Source: Polyangiaceae bacterium (GTDB lineage Bacteria; Myxococcota_A; Polyangia; Polyangiales; Polyangiaceae). Taken from it: DNA of 64,000 nt. The notes beneath the pieces are model-generated. The model was not told the DNA's origin. It saw only the letters and a list, made by a program, of their open reading frames with translations, and did not search any database. A program made the translations under genes and the position numbers. This document shows positions 18,338-28,398 of the stretch, in pieces. The stretch is taken from the NCBI GenBank assembly GCA_020633235.1, contig JACKEA010000003.1, positions 558,001 to 622,000 of the forward strand, in the 5' to 3' direction. Every line of letters begins with the position of its first letter. The first letter of the stretch is position 1.

Positions 18338-19615
18338 ATGCAGATGTCGGCCTCTCGAGAGCTTCTTCAACGCGCCGAGCGCCTCATGCCTGGCGGCGTC
18401 AACAGCCCCGTTCGAGCGTTCCGCGCCGTCGGCGGTCATCCGCCCTTCATCGCCCGGGCGCGGGGCGCCCGGCTTTGGGACGCGGACGAGCGCGAGTACG
18501 TCGACTTCGTCGGCTCCTGGGGGCCGGCAATCTTGGGGCACGCCCATCCAGGTGTCCTCGCCGCCGTGAAGGAGGCCGTGGACGGGGGGCTCTCCTTCGG
18601 CGCGCCGACGGAACGCGAGGTTCGCTTCGCCGAGGCCATCGTGGAGCGACATCCGTCCATCGAGATGTTGCGCTGTGTCTCGAGCGGAACCGAAGCGACG
18701 ATGAGCGCCCTGCGCGTAGCCCGGGGGTTCACCGGACGCGACGTGATCGTCAAGTTCGACGGTTGCTACCACGGGCACTCGGACGCGCTCTTGGTCAAGG
18801 CTGGCAGCGGCGCCGCCACCTTCGGCAACCCGGACTCCGCCGGTGTGCCCAAGGGCATCGTGGAAACGACGGCGACCCTCGGCTACAACGACCCGGAAGC
18901 GCTGGCGGCCCTGTTCGCCCAGCGTGGAAGCGAGATCGCCGCCGTGATCCTGGAACCAGTGGTGGGCAACATGGGCTGTGTGCCTCCAGTGGATGGATTC
19001 CTCGAGCGCGTACGGGAGCTGTGCACGGACAGTGGCGCGCTCCTGATCTTCGACGAGGTCATGACGGGATGCCGTCTGGCACGAGGTAGCGCTCAGGAGC
19101 GCTTCGGCATCCGACCGGATCTCACGTGTCTGGGCAAGGTGGTGGGCGGCGGCATGCCCCTTGCGGTCTACGGTGGGCGGCGCGACGTCATGGAGAAGCT
19201 CGCGCCTCTCGGTCCCGTGTACCAGGCGGGAACCTTGAGCGGAAATCCCGTCGCCGTGGCCGCAGGCCTCGCGACGTTGGAGCGCCTCGACAGCCAGCTC
19301 TACGCACACCTCGAGAAGCTGGGAGCACGGCTCCAGGCCGGCCTCGAGCAGGCCCTCTCCGCGCGGCAGGTGACCGCGACGGTGCAGCGGGTCGGCTCCA
19401 TGATCACCGTATTCTTCCATCCCGGGCCGGTGCGCTCCTGGCTGGACGCAAGTGCTGCGGACCGCGATCGCTTCGCCAAGTTCCACGCAGGGCTCCTGTC
19501 GCGCGGCGTGTATTGGCCGGCGTCTCAGTTCGAAGCGGCGTTCTTGTCGGCGGCCCACACGGACGCGGACATCGACCGCACGATCGAAGCCGCGGACGCC
19601 GCCCTCCGCGACTGA
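18338..19615 (+). CDS. hemL: Glutamate-1-semialdehyde 2,1-aminomutase
   Basis: 425 residues, normal length. It converts glutamate-1-semialdehyde to 5-aminolevulinate, the first committed tetrapyrrole precursor, in the C5 pathway. Motifs: PGGVNSPVRAF, the substrate-binding SSGTEATMSALR, FDGCYHGHSD, LIFDEVMTGCR and the PLP-lysine GKVVGGGMP. A clear AAGGAG ribosome-binding site precedes the ATG at 18338; an ATG two codons later is also possible. The gene is monocistronic, divergent from the kinase gene, with 23 bp to the stop of the convergent His-Xaa-Ser repeat gene. Confidence 0.95.
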   Translation: MQMSASRELLQRAERLMPGGVNSPVRAFRAVGGHPPFIARARGARLWDADEREYVDFVGSWGPAILGHAHPGVLAAVKEAVDGGLSFGAPTEREVRFAEAIVERHPSIEMLRCVSSGTEATMSALRVARGFTGRDVIVKFDGCYHGHSDALLVKAGSGAATFGNPDSAGVPKGIVETTATLGYNDPEALAALFAQRGSEIAAVILEPVVGNMGCVPPVDGFLERVRELCTDSGALLIFDEVMTGCRLARGSAQERFGIRPDLTCLGKVVGGGMPLAVYGGRRDVMEKLAPLGPVYQAGTLSGNPVAVAAGLATLERLDSQLYAHLEKLGARLQAGLEQALSARQVTATVQRVGSMITVFFHPGPVRSWLDASAADRDRFAKFHAGLLSRGVYWPASQFEAAFLSAAHTDADIDRTIEAADAALRD

Positions 19616-19638
19616 CCCGCGTGCGCCCGCGGAGGGCG

Positions 19639-19980
19639 CTACCAGGAACCGTGGCTGCCGTGGGAGCCGTGGCTGCCGTGCGAGCCGTGGCTGCCGTGCG
19701 AGCCGTGGCTGCCGTGCGAGCCGTGGCTGCCGTGCGAGCCGTGGCTGCCGTGCGAGCCGTGGCTGCCGTGCGAGCCGTGGGAACAGTGCTGCGCCGGTAT
19801 CAGGCCGTCTTCGTCGAACCCCGGCTGCTGATCGCAGTTGTCGCGCGCCTTGTCGATCACCAGGTCTTCGCTCTTGCTGAGCATGCCTCGGGCGCTCTTG
19901 GTGAACGACGGCAGCTTTCCTGCACCTGGGTCCTTGGGCGGCACCGGCAAAGTGTACACCAACGCCCGGATCCCGGCCAC
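19639..19980 (-). CDS. His-Xaa-Ser triplet-repeat protein, possible modified-peptide precursor
   Basis: 113 residues from a GTG at 19980 (a second GTG at 19959 would give 106). Residues 1-64 are ordinary, charged and leader-like (PVPPKDPGAGKLPSF, then DKARDNCDQQPGFDEDG) with no signal peptide. Residues 65-112 are sixteen unbroken His-Xaa-Ser triplets, the first HCS and the next fifteen HGS, and the chain ends in Trp113. A conserved-looking head plus a repetitive His/Ser/Gly tail is the layout of RiPP precursors, including the HxsA proteins processed by radical SAM enzymes, but no radical SAM gene is in the window. Metal binding by the His tail is the main alternative. A nitrilase-family gene starts 79 bp away on the opposite strand. 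Confidence 0.65.
   Translation of the reverse strand: MAGIRALVYTLPVPPKDPGAGKLPSFTKSARGMLSKSEDLVIDKARDNCDQQPGFDEDGLIPAQHCSHGSHGSHGSHGSHGSHGSHGSHGSHGSHGSHGSHGSHGSHGSHGSW
19646..19780. repeat. 18-bp minisatellite inside the His-Xaa-Ser gene
   Basis: Six identical copies of GAGCCGTGGCTGCCGTGC occupy 19664-19771, with one imperfect copy before (19646-19663) and half a copy after. Read on the minus strand each unit encodes HGSHGS. Identity extends to third codon positions, which implies recent expansion or homogenisation and predicts copy-number variation between strains. Confidence 0.95.
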
Positions 19981-20059
19981 GGGTTCGGCGGCGGTCGACC
20001 GCGAGGACGCCGCCAGTTACGCTGCCGGAGGACAATCCGTCGCTGGCTGGAACACACAG

Positions 20060-20953
20060 ATGACCGCACTGAGCCGCCTCAAACTCGCCGTCGTCCAGCT
20101 CGCTCCCGGGCTCTTGGAGCTCGAGCGAAACGTGGAACGACACCTGGATCTGATCGCCGACGCCCGCGCTCGCGGAGCAGACGTGGTGGTGTTCCCGGAG
20201 CTGTCCCTCACGGGCTACGGCGCGGGCGCGCAGGCGGACGCAATCGCGATGTCCTTGGAGGGCCGCGAGCTGGATCCCAACATCGAGAAGCTCGCGGTCG
20301 CCGCCGGCGGCATGACCGTGCTCGTGGGCTTCGTGGAAGAAGGCTACGGCGCGCAGTTCTTCAACTCCGTTGCAGCGTTGAGGAGCGGCTCCCTGGTGCA
20401 CGTGCACCGCAAGCTCAATCTCGCCAACTACGGCGCCATGGAAGAGGCCAAGTACTTCGCCCAAGGGCGCTACTTGAGCACCTTCGAGCTTCCAGGGCCG
20501 TTCACCGCCGCCACGCTCGTCTGCTCCGACATGTGGAACCCGGCCCTCGTGTACCTCGCCGCCCTGCACGGGGCGACACTACTCATCGCGCCGACGAACT
20601 CGTCCCTGGACCTCGACAGCGGTGACTTCGAGAAACCGCACCGCTGGGACCTCGCGCTCGAGTTCTACGCGTCGCTCTACGGCATGCCGATCGCGTTCGC
20701 CAATCGCGTGGGCACCGAAGCGCGGCACCAGTTCTGGGGTGGCTCGAGGATCTTGGACGCACGTGGCCGAACCGTGGCCAAAGCCGGCCCAGATGAAGAG
20801 ACGACGCTGTTGGCCGACATCGACTATCAAGACGTGCGCGCTGCGCGCTTTCAGCTGCCCACGGTGCGGGACTCGAACCTCGCGCTCATCCACCGCGAGA
20901 TCGATCGCTTGGCTCGCAAGGTCGGAGTGCCACGAGTGGTGCGCGACGAGTGA
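20060..20953 (+). CDS. Carbon-nitrogen hydrolase (nitrilase superfamily)
   Basis: 297 residues forming one nitrilase domain. The catalytic triad is visible: Glu47 in VVFPELSLTGYG, Lys118 in HVHRKLNLANYG and Cys155 in TLVCSDMWNP. Substrates of the family include nitriles, amides, carbamoyl groups and glutamine; the sequence does not settle which. The ATG at 20060 gives a family-typical start (MTALSRLKLAVVQLAPG). It is divergent from the His-Xaa-Ser repeat gene across 79 bp, which suggests shared control and possibly a role in processing or using that product. Its stop lies 1 nt from that of a small convergent ORF. Confidence 0.9.
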   Translation: MTALSRLKLAVVQLAPGLLELERNVERHLDLIADARARGADVVVFPELSLTGYGAGAQADAIAMSLEGRELDPNIEKLAVAAGGMTVLVGFVEEGYGAQFFNSVAALRSGSLVHVHRKLNLANYGAMEEAKYFAQGRYLSTFELPGPFTAATLVCSDMWNPALVYLAALHGATLLIAPTNSSLDLDSGDFEKPHRWDLALEFYASLYGMPIAFANRVGTEARHQFWGGSRILDARGRTVAKAGPDEETTLLADIDYQDVRAARFQLPTVRDSNLALIHREIDRLARKVGVPRVVRDE

Positions 20954-20954
20954 A

Positions 20955-21104
20955 TCAGCCGCTGCCGAGCAGGTAGAGGGCCGAGCCCATCTGCACTGCG
21001 TTGGAAACGACCGTCGCTGCTACTGGAGCTAGGGACGTCATCATGGTCCCGGCCAGGGAGAGCATGAAGACGATGACCGCGGCGGCGGCTGAGGGTGCAG
21101 TCAC
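20955..21104 (-). CDS. Possible small membrane protein (49 residues)
   Basis: Starts at a GTG preceded by a GGAG ribosome-binding sequence 6 nt upstream. The product has a hydrophobic helix (AAAAVIVFMLSLAGTMM), a second apolar stretch (LAPVAATVV) and ends QMGSALYLLGSG. Third codon positions are GC-rich as in neighbouring genes. Its stop is 1 nt from the stop of nitrilase, matching the tight tail-to-tail spacing seen elsewhere in the window. It lies 97 bp downstream of ppdK on the same strand. I recognise no family. Confidence 0.4.
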   Translation of the reverse strand: MTAPSAAAAVIVFMLSLAGTMMTSLAPVAATVVSNAVQMGSALYLLGSG

Positions 21105-21201
21105 GAGTAGCTCCGTGTTCGTGAGGATCGAGACGTCGTGATCGCGACGGTTCCGCGCCGAGCCGACATCCAGAAGACGAGGCTCGGCGCGGAGCGGCTT
21201 G

Positions 21202-23922
<2,721 letters not shown>

Positions 23923-23993
23923 GTAGCGCTCGTCATCGCTCAGCGTTCCGCCGAACGCAAGGGCACCCGCCACGACGCGGTGCGCCGGCACTG

Positions 23994-24007
23994 ACGCATA
24001 TTTGCGT
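23994..24007. promoter_or_regulatory. Small palindrome upstream of ppdK
   Basis: Arms ACGCA and TGCGT separated by TATT form a symmetric site in an AT-richer patch 72 bp upstream of ppdK. This patch is the likeliest promoter area of the 252-bp divergent region 23923-24174. An operator is possible; no -35/-10 pair is convincing. Confidence 0.25.
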
Positions 24008-24153
24008 AACTTTTGCGGGCCCACTCAGCCGGCCAGCAGGTAGGGATCGGGCTCGCGACGACGACTGCTGGTTGCAACGCGAGCAACCTTTCTCCCAGCA
24101 GCGACGGCGTTTTCGATTTCACGGGACGGTCACCCGCGCACGGGCAATCCGAG

Positions 24154-24171
24154 CTAGACTGCCCTGTCTAG
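24154..24171. promoter_or_regulatory. Inverted repeat just before the lamin-tail lipoprotein gene
   Basis: CTAGAC and GTCTAG flank a 6-nt spacer, ending 3 nt before the ATG at 24175. It could be an operator, or an RNA hairpin masking the start. The left arm contains TAGACT, a -10-like hexamer also seen before the lipoprotein gene at 3669. Confidence 0.3.
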
Positions 24172-24174
24172 CCG

Positions 24175-25188
24175 ATGCCACTTAGCCTTCGCTCCCAGCC
24201 TCGGGTGCTCGTCGTGTCACTGGCCGCGGCGGTTTTTGCCGCCTGCTCGTTCCCCGACCACGAGTTCATCCCCGCCGACGAGTTCGAGAAGCTCAAGGAC
24301 GCCAGTGCCGGCTTCGGCGGCACGGGCGCGAGCGGCGGCTTCGGCGGCACGGGTGGCTCGAGCGGCACGGACGCGGGCGGCGGCAGCGCAGGCCTCGGCG
24401 GGGGTGGTACCGGCGGCGGCGGACCGGGCAGCTGCGCGGGGCGCTGCGGCGTGTCGGGCGCGGTGCCGGGCAGCGATCCCAAGTGCTACTGCGACGACGC
24501 CTGCAGCCAGTTCAACAACTGCTGTGGAGACTACGCCAGCGTGTGTGGTGCGGGCGGCATGGCCGGCGCCGGGGGCGCGGCCGGCATGGCTGGGGCGGGG
24601 GGCATGGCCGGCACCGGCGGCACCGCGGGAACGGGTGGCACGGCCGGAACCGGCGGCGTCGCTGGCAGCGGAGGCACCGGCGGGTCGGCGGGTACGGACG
24701 CCGGGGTGTGCCCCACGGTAGTGGTCAACGAGGTGTCCCCTTCCGGGACCACCGGGTCCGACGAGTTCGTGGAGCTCTACAATGCCGGCAGCTGCGTGGT
24801 GAGCCTCGCGGGTTGGGCGCTGAAGTACTCGTCGAAGACGGGCTCCACACCGCAGACACGTTGGACCGGGTCGTCGGGGGACAGCCTCTCGCCCGGTGCC
24901 TTCTTCGTGATCGCTGGGTCGAGCTTCACCGGCACCGCGCAGGGCTCGCTGAGCTCGGGCATCGCGGACGAAGGCGGCGTTGGCCTGTTCGACCCCGCGG
25001 ACGCCCTCAAGGATGCCGTCGCCTGGGGCGCGGTCTCACCGAGCAATCCGTTCATCGAGGGCACGCCCTTCGGCTCCGGGCCTCCCGGCGCGAGCATGTC
25101 CGCAGCTCGCGTCCCCAACGGAACCGACACCAACGACAACTCCGTCGACTTCAAGCTCGAGAGCCGCACTCCGGGGGCCAGCAACTGA
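24175..25188 (+). CDS. Surface lipoprotein with somatomedin-B-like knot and lamin-tail domain
   Basis: 337 residues. A lipoprotein signal peptide (lipobox VFAAC) is followed by a Gly-rich linker. Residues about 83-125 carry eight cysteines in the somatomedin-B order (CAGRC, CYCDDAC, NNCC, VCG). A second long linker of GGTAGTGG-type repeats leads to a C-terminal lamin-tail domain (about 180-337): VVNEVSPSGTTGSDEFVELY, LAGWALKYSS, GAFFVIAG, then a conserved terminal strand. Such secreted lamin-tail domains are thought to bind surfaces, nucleic acids or proteins; the ligand here is unknown. The stop is 1 nt before the ATG of yacG. Confidence 0.8.
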   Translation: MPLSLRSQPRVLVVSLAAAVFAACSFPDHEFIPADEFEKLKDASAGFGGTGASGGFGGTGGSSGTDAGGGSAGLGGGGTGGGGPGSCAGRCGVSGAVPGSDPKCYCDDACSQFNNCCGDYASVCGAGGMAGAGGAAGMAGAGGMAGTGGTAGTGGTAGTGGVAGSGGTGGSAGTDAGVCPTVVVNEVSPSGTTGSDEFVELYNAGSCVVSLAGWALKYSSKTGSTPQTRWTGSSGDSLSPGAFFVIAGSSFTGTAQGSLSSGIADEGGVGLFDPADALKDAVAWGAVSPSNPFIEGTPFGSGPPGASMSAARVPNGTDTNDNSVDFKLESRTPGASN

Positions 25189-25189
25189 C

Positions 25190-25366
25190 ATGACCATCAA
25201 CTGTCCCATCTGCAAGAAGACCATCTCGGACGCGCCGGACGACTGGGAATTTCGGCCGTTTTGTTCGTCGCGCTGCAAGTTGGTGGATCTCTCGAACTGG
25301 CTGGACGAGCGCTATCGCATCCCCGGCCCCCTCGTGGACGAGGACGACGGCTCGCTGATCCATTGA
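25190..25366 (+). CDS. yacG: DNA gyrase inhibitor YacG, small zinc-finger protein
   Basis: 58 residues, typical size. Four zinc ligands are present: Cys5 and Cys8 in INCPICKK, and Cys25 and Cys29 in FCSSRCK. The family signature continues with LVDLSNWLDERYRIPG. In E. coli the protein binds GyrB and blocks DNA binding by gyrase. The gene is in a tight same-strand cluster: 1 nt after the lamin-tail gene, and its TGA overlaps the TTG start of the next gene. Confidence 0.93.
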   Translation: MTINCPICKKTISDAPDDWEFRPFCSSRCKLVDLSNWLDERYRIPGPLVDEDDGSLIH

Positions 25367-26430
25367 CTCGAACGCGCCTGCTGCTCGCCCTGGGAGTGGG
25401 CCTCGCCGTGGCGCCGTTGGCGTGCGCCGCCGCGTGGTACGCGCTGTGGGAGCTTCCGGCGCGGCGTGAAGCCGCTGCCCTGACGGAGTCGCTCCGAGCG
25501 CGCTCCAGCGATCTTGCCCATCACGGCTGGGTTCGGCCAGTGCTGCGCGGCACTTCACTGCCGGGCAATGCCGCCACCGAGGCGCAGAGCGTCGCCGAGG
25601 CGCGCACGCTGGATCTCGACGCCTTGGCGCGTTCCACCCAGCACTCCGTCGCAGCCCTGAGCGATCCGCTGCTGGACCCGAGCTCGCCGCGCTCTCCCGA
25701 CAGCGGCGCGCACCTGCGCGCGGTGCGCGTGCTGCTGGCCCGCGCCCGTGCTCGACCCCCCGCGGCATGCCTGCGCTCGGCCGCAGACGCGATTCGACTT
25801 GCTCAAGACCACGTCTCCGGCGGCGGCATCTTGCGCCTGGCCATCGCTTCCTCGGAGATCGCCGCCGCCGTGCCGGTAGCGGTCCACTGCGCCCGCGACG
25901 CGAACCCGACCGAGCTCCGGACCGCGGGAAAGGAGATCGAGTCCCTCGCTCGCCACCCCGCGCCCAGCGGGGACGCCCTGGCGGGCGAGGCGCTGTACGC
26001 CGCCGGCACCCTGCGGGACGACTGGCTCTTGCGACCCAAGTGGCCGCTGGAAAACCCCTATCGCCGGCTCTCCGCCTGGCGCTCGGCGCTGGAGCGCGCC
26101 GACGCTTTCGAGCACGTCGATCCGAGTCGCTACCCCGAAGGTCTGGCGGAGCTCGACGCCGCCGCCGGAGAGCAGCAGCGGTCGGCCTCCACCGCGGCGC
26201 TGGATCTGCGGCGCGTCCGCCGCCACCTGCTGCGCGACATGGAGTCGCAAGCCAAGCTCCGCGCCCTGGCCGTCGCGCTGCTAGTCCGCGCAGGAGCGCC
26301 GCCGCCGTCCCTGAAAGACCCGTTCACGGGAGCGGGGCTCCGACGCGAATCGACGTGCGTGTGGTCGGCCGGAGAAAACCGGTTGGATGACCGCGGCAGC
26401 CTCGACGACGTCGCAGTTTGTGTGCGCTGA
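25363..26430 (+). CDS. Membrane-anchored protein of unknown function
   Basis: 355 residues if started at the TTG at 25363, which overlaps the yacG stop. That start gives an N-terminal membrane anchor (LLLALGVGLAVAPLACAAAWYAL) preceded by basic residues. The rest is predicted mostly helical, rich in Ala, Arg and Leu, with no motif I recognise, and two widely spaced Cys near the end (STCVWSAG and VAVCVR). Placement after yacG suggests co-transcription only. Longer in-frame upstream starts lie inside yacG and are unlikely. Confidence 0.6.
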   Translation: MTRTRLLLALGVGLAVAPLACAAAWYALWELPARREAAALTESLRARSSDLAHHGWVRPVLRGTSLPGNAATEAQSVAEARTLDLDALARSTQHSVAALSDPLLDPSSPRSPDSGAHLRAVRVLLARARARPPAACLRSAADAIRLAQDHVSGGGILRLAIASSEIAAAVPVAVHCARDANPTELRTAGKEIESLARHPAPSGDALAGEALYAAGTLRDDWLLRPKWPLENPYRRLSAWRSALERADAFEHVDPSRYPEGLAELDAAAGEQQRSASTAALDLRRVRRHLLRDMESQAKLRALAVALLVRAGAPPPSLKDPFTGAGLRRESTCVWSAGENRLDDRGSLDDVAVCVR

Positions 26431-26478
26431 GAGGAGGCCACGCTGTACGCCGCCGCGCGCCGGCGGTATCGCGAGGGA

Positions 26479-27810
26479 ATGAACCGACGATTGCTCGCCG
26501 CCGCCATCGCGCTCCTGTCCGTTGCAGGGTGCGACAGCTCGACGCGGCCGCACGCGGAGCCGCCGACCACCGCGGCCAAACCGCCCACTCCTCCCACGCC
26601 CAGCGCGGAGCCTCCCATGCCCACCTCCGAGAGCGAGCCCACCGCCCCGCCGCCCGCCACGCCCAAGACCCTCGCCGCCGCGAGCAATGCGCTCGGCTTC
26701 GATCTCTATCGCGAGGTGAAGAAGGACGGAAACCTCGCCCTCTCGCCGGCGAGCATCACGCTGGCGTTGGCCATGACCTACGGCGGCGCCCGCGGCGGCA
26801 CCCAAGAGCAAATGCAGAAGGTAATGCATCTGTCAGCGACCCCGGAAGAAGCCATGGCCCAAGCCGGTGAGCTCCAGAGCGCCCTCACGGCCAAGGGTCG
26901 ACCGCTCACCTTGCGCATCGCCAATCGGCTGTTTGGCGAAAAGACGTACACGTTCAAGCAGAGCTACCTGGACGCCACCAAGAAGGACTTCGGCGCGCCG
27001 CTCGAGCCGGTGAGCTTCGCGACAGACCCGGAGAGCGTGCGAAAGCACATCAACCAATGGGTGGAAGCGCAGACGGAGAAGCGCATCAAGGATCTGATCG
27101 CGCCCCGTGGCGTGGACAAGCAGACCCGCCTCGTGCTCGTGAACGCCATCTACTTCCTGGCGGACTGGCTCGAGCCCTTCGAGAAGAACGCCACGCGACC
27201 GCAGTCCTTCACTCTCGCCTCCGGCCAGAAGAAGGACGTGCCCATGATGCACCGCACGGCACCGCTCCGCTCCGCCGAGGTGGACGGCGTGAAGATCGCC
27301 GAGGTGCCCTACAAAGGGCGCGATGCATCCATGTTGTTCGTGGTGCCCAACGAGACCCAGGGCCTCGCGAAGTTGGAGAAGGGGCTCGACGACAAGAAGC
27401 TCGAGAGCTGGCTCTCGGCGCTCAAGATGCAGCAATCGAGCATCGCCATACCCAAGCTCGAGATCGAGCCGCCGACCGCGCTCATGCTGCGCGAGCCGTT
27501 GCTGAAGCTCGGCATGCAGCTGCCCCTCGATCGCCAGAAGGCGGACTTCACGGGCATCGCGGATCCGCCAAAGCCGGCCGATCGTCTGTTCATCGGCGAC
27601 GTCTTCCACAAGGCCTTCGTGAAGATCGACGAAAAGGGCACGGAGGCGGCTGCGGCCACCGCGGTCGTGATGCCTCGGGGTGCGGGCATGCCCATGAAGC
27701 CGCCCTTCGAACTGGTCGCCGATCACCCGTTCCTGTTCTTCATCCGCGACCACGCCTCTGGGCTGGTGCTGTTCGTGGGCAGGGTCACCGATCCCAGCAA
27801 GAAGGCTTAG
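26479..27810 (+). CDS. Serpin (serine protease inhibitor) lipoprotein
   Basis: 443 residues. A lipoprotein signal peptide (lipobox SVAGC) and a Pro/Thr/Glu-rich spacer (to about 65) precede a complete serpin fold: NLALSPASITLALAMTYGGA, IANRLFG, LVLVNAIYFLADW, FHKAFVKIDEKGTEA. The reactive-loop hinge GTEAAAATA (about 387-395) consists of small residues, as in inhibitory serpins. The loop continues VVMPRGAGMPMKPPF, then the closing strand DHPFLFFIRD and LFVGRV. The scissile bond is likely in the MPRGAG stretch but cannot be fixed by eye. It may guard the envelope against the cell's own or prey proteases. Confidence 0.9.
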   Translation: MNRRLLAAAIALLSVAGCDSSTRPHAEPPTTAAKPPTPPTPSAEPPMPTSESEPTAPPPATPKTLAAASNALGFDLYREVKKDGNLALSPASITLALAMTYGGARGGTQEQMQKVMHLSATPEEAMAQAGELQSALTAKGRPLTLRIANRLFGEKTYTFKQSYLDATKKDFGAPLEPVSFATDPESVRKHINQWVEAQTEKRIKDLIAPRGVDKQTRLVLVNAIYFLADWLEPFEKNATRPQSFTLASGQKKDVPMMHRTAPLRSAEVDGVKIAEVPYKGRDASMLFVVPNETQGLAKLEKGLDDKKLESWLSALKMQQSSIAIPKLEIEPPTALMLREPLLKLGMQLPLDRQKADFTGIADPPKPADRLFIGDVFHKAFVKIDEKGTEAAAATAVVMPRGAGMPMKPPFELVADHPFLFFIRDHASGLVLFVGRVTDPSKKA

Positions 27811-27823
27811 AACGAGGTTGTCC

Positions 27824-27842
27824 GCTTCGCGATACGCGAAGC
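27824..27842 (+). terminator. Stem-loop after the serpin gene
   Basis: GCTTCGCG and CGCGAAGC form a perfect 8-bp stem with a 3-nt loop (ATA), 13 nt after the serpin stop. No U-tract follows, so if it terminates transcription it is atypical; it could also protect the 3' end. Confidence 0.4.
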
Positions 27843-27924
27843 AGGGAACCAGCACCCTGATCGTGTGGATCGTTTGGATGTTGGTTCGCCGCGGAACCTC
27901 ACCCCCCGATCGTTGACGCCCTCG

Positions 27925-27948
27925 GAGACTTGATCCATATCAAGTCTC
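27925..27948 (+). promoter_or_regulatory. FNR/CRP-type palindrome at the metal-efflux operon
   Basis: The core TTGATCCATATCAA (27930-27943) matches the FNR/ANR consensus TTGAT-N4-ATCAA exactly. Symmetry extends to 10-bp arms, GAGACTTGAT and ATCAAGTCTC. A TTGACG at 27913-27918 lies 17 nt before CATATC (27936-27941), so the palindrome would cover the -10 region and suit a repressor. The site ends 1 nt before the GTG of the first gene. The regulator is not encoded nearby. Confidence 0.5.
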
Positions 27949-27949
27949 G

Positions 27950-28276
27950 GTGTTGCGTCGTCTCTCGATCCTGCTCTTGGCCGCCGCCGTGGTGTGCATG
28001 GCCACGAGCTTTGCGGAATCGGCGGAGAACGTCGTTCACCTGGCGCTGCACGGAGACATGGCGCACTCCGCGGACGGCCATCACCAGAGCGCGGAGCACG
28101 GCTGCGCCGGGGGCGTGCACGTTTGCCCCTGCTGCGCCCATCTGCCCGCCGCGACCCTCGCGTTTTCCCTGGACCTCACGGCGCCCGCAGATGGCACACG
28201 CCTTTCGCACGCGCATCGCTCGAGCCCGAGGGACGGCTCGCGAAGCTCGGTGTATCGGCCGCCAGTCCGCGGCTGA
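27950..28276 (+). CDS. Small His/Cys-rich exported protein heading the metal-efflux operon
   Basis: 108 residues from a GTG at 27950 (a TTG follows immediately). A signal peptide (LSILLLAAAVVCMATSFAESA) precedes a His-rich stretch (HLALHGDMAHSADGHH) and a CPCCAH motif in HVCPCCAHLP. This is the pattern of small periplasmic metal-binding proteins next to RND efflux genes, and it resembles DUF2946-like proteins. It probably binds the exported metal or senses it. The palindrome directly upstream leaves no room for a ribosome-binding site, so translation may begin further in. Confidence 0.6.
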   Translation: MLRRLSILLLAAAVVCMATSFAESAENVVHLALHGDMAHSADGHHQSAEHGCAGGVHVCPCCAHLPAATLAFSLDLTAPADGTRLSHAHRSSPRDGSRSSVYRPPVRG

Positions 28277-28398
28277 AGGTCGCGTCCCTTCAATCCTCCG
28301 TCGAGCGCTGAACGGCGCTCGATCTCCGTGCGTCGCGGCTTCGCGACGCCGAACCTGCCATTTGCCACACCGGCGCCGCGCGCCGGCGGAGGCGATCG

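Noticed and set aside
19646..19780. CRISPR-like repeat array
   Set aside because: The 18-bp units are directly adjacent without spacers and are translated as part of a protein repeat.
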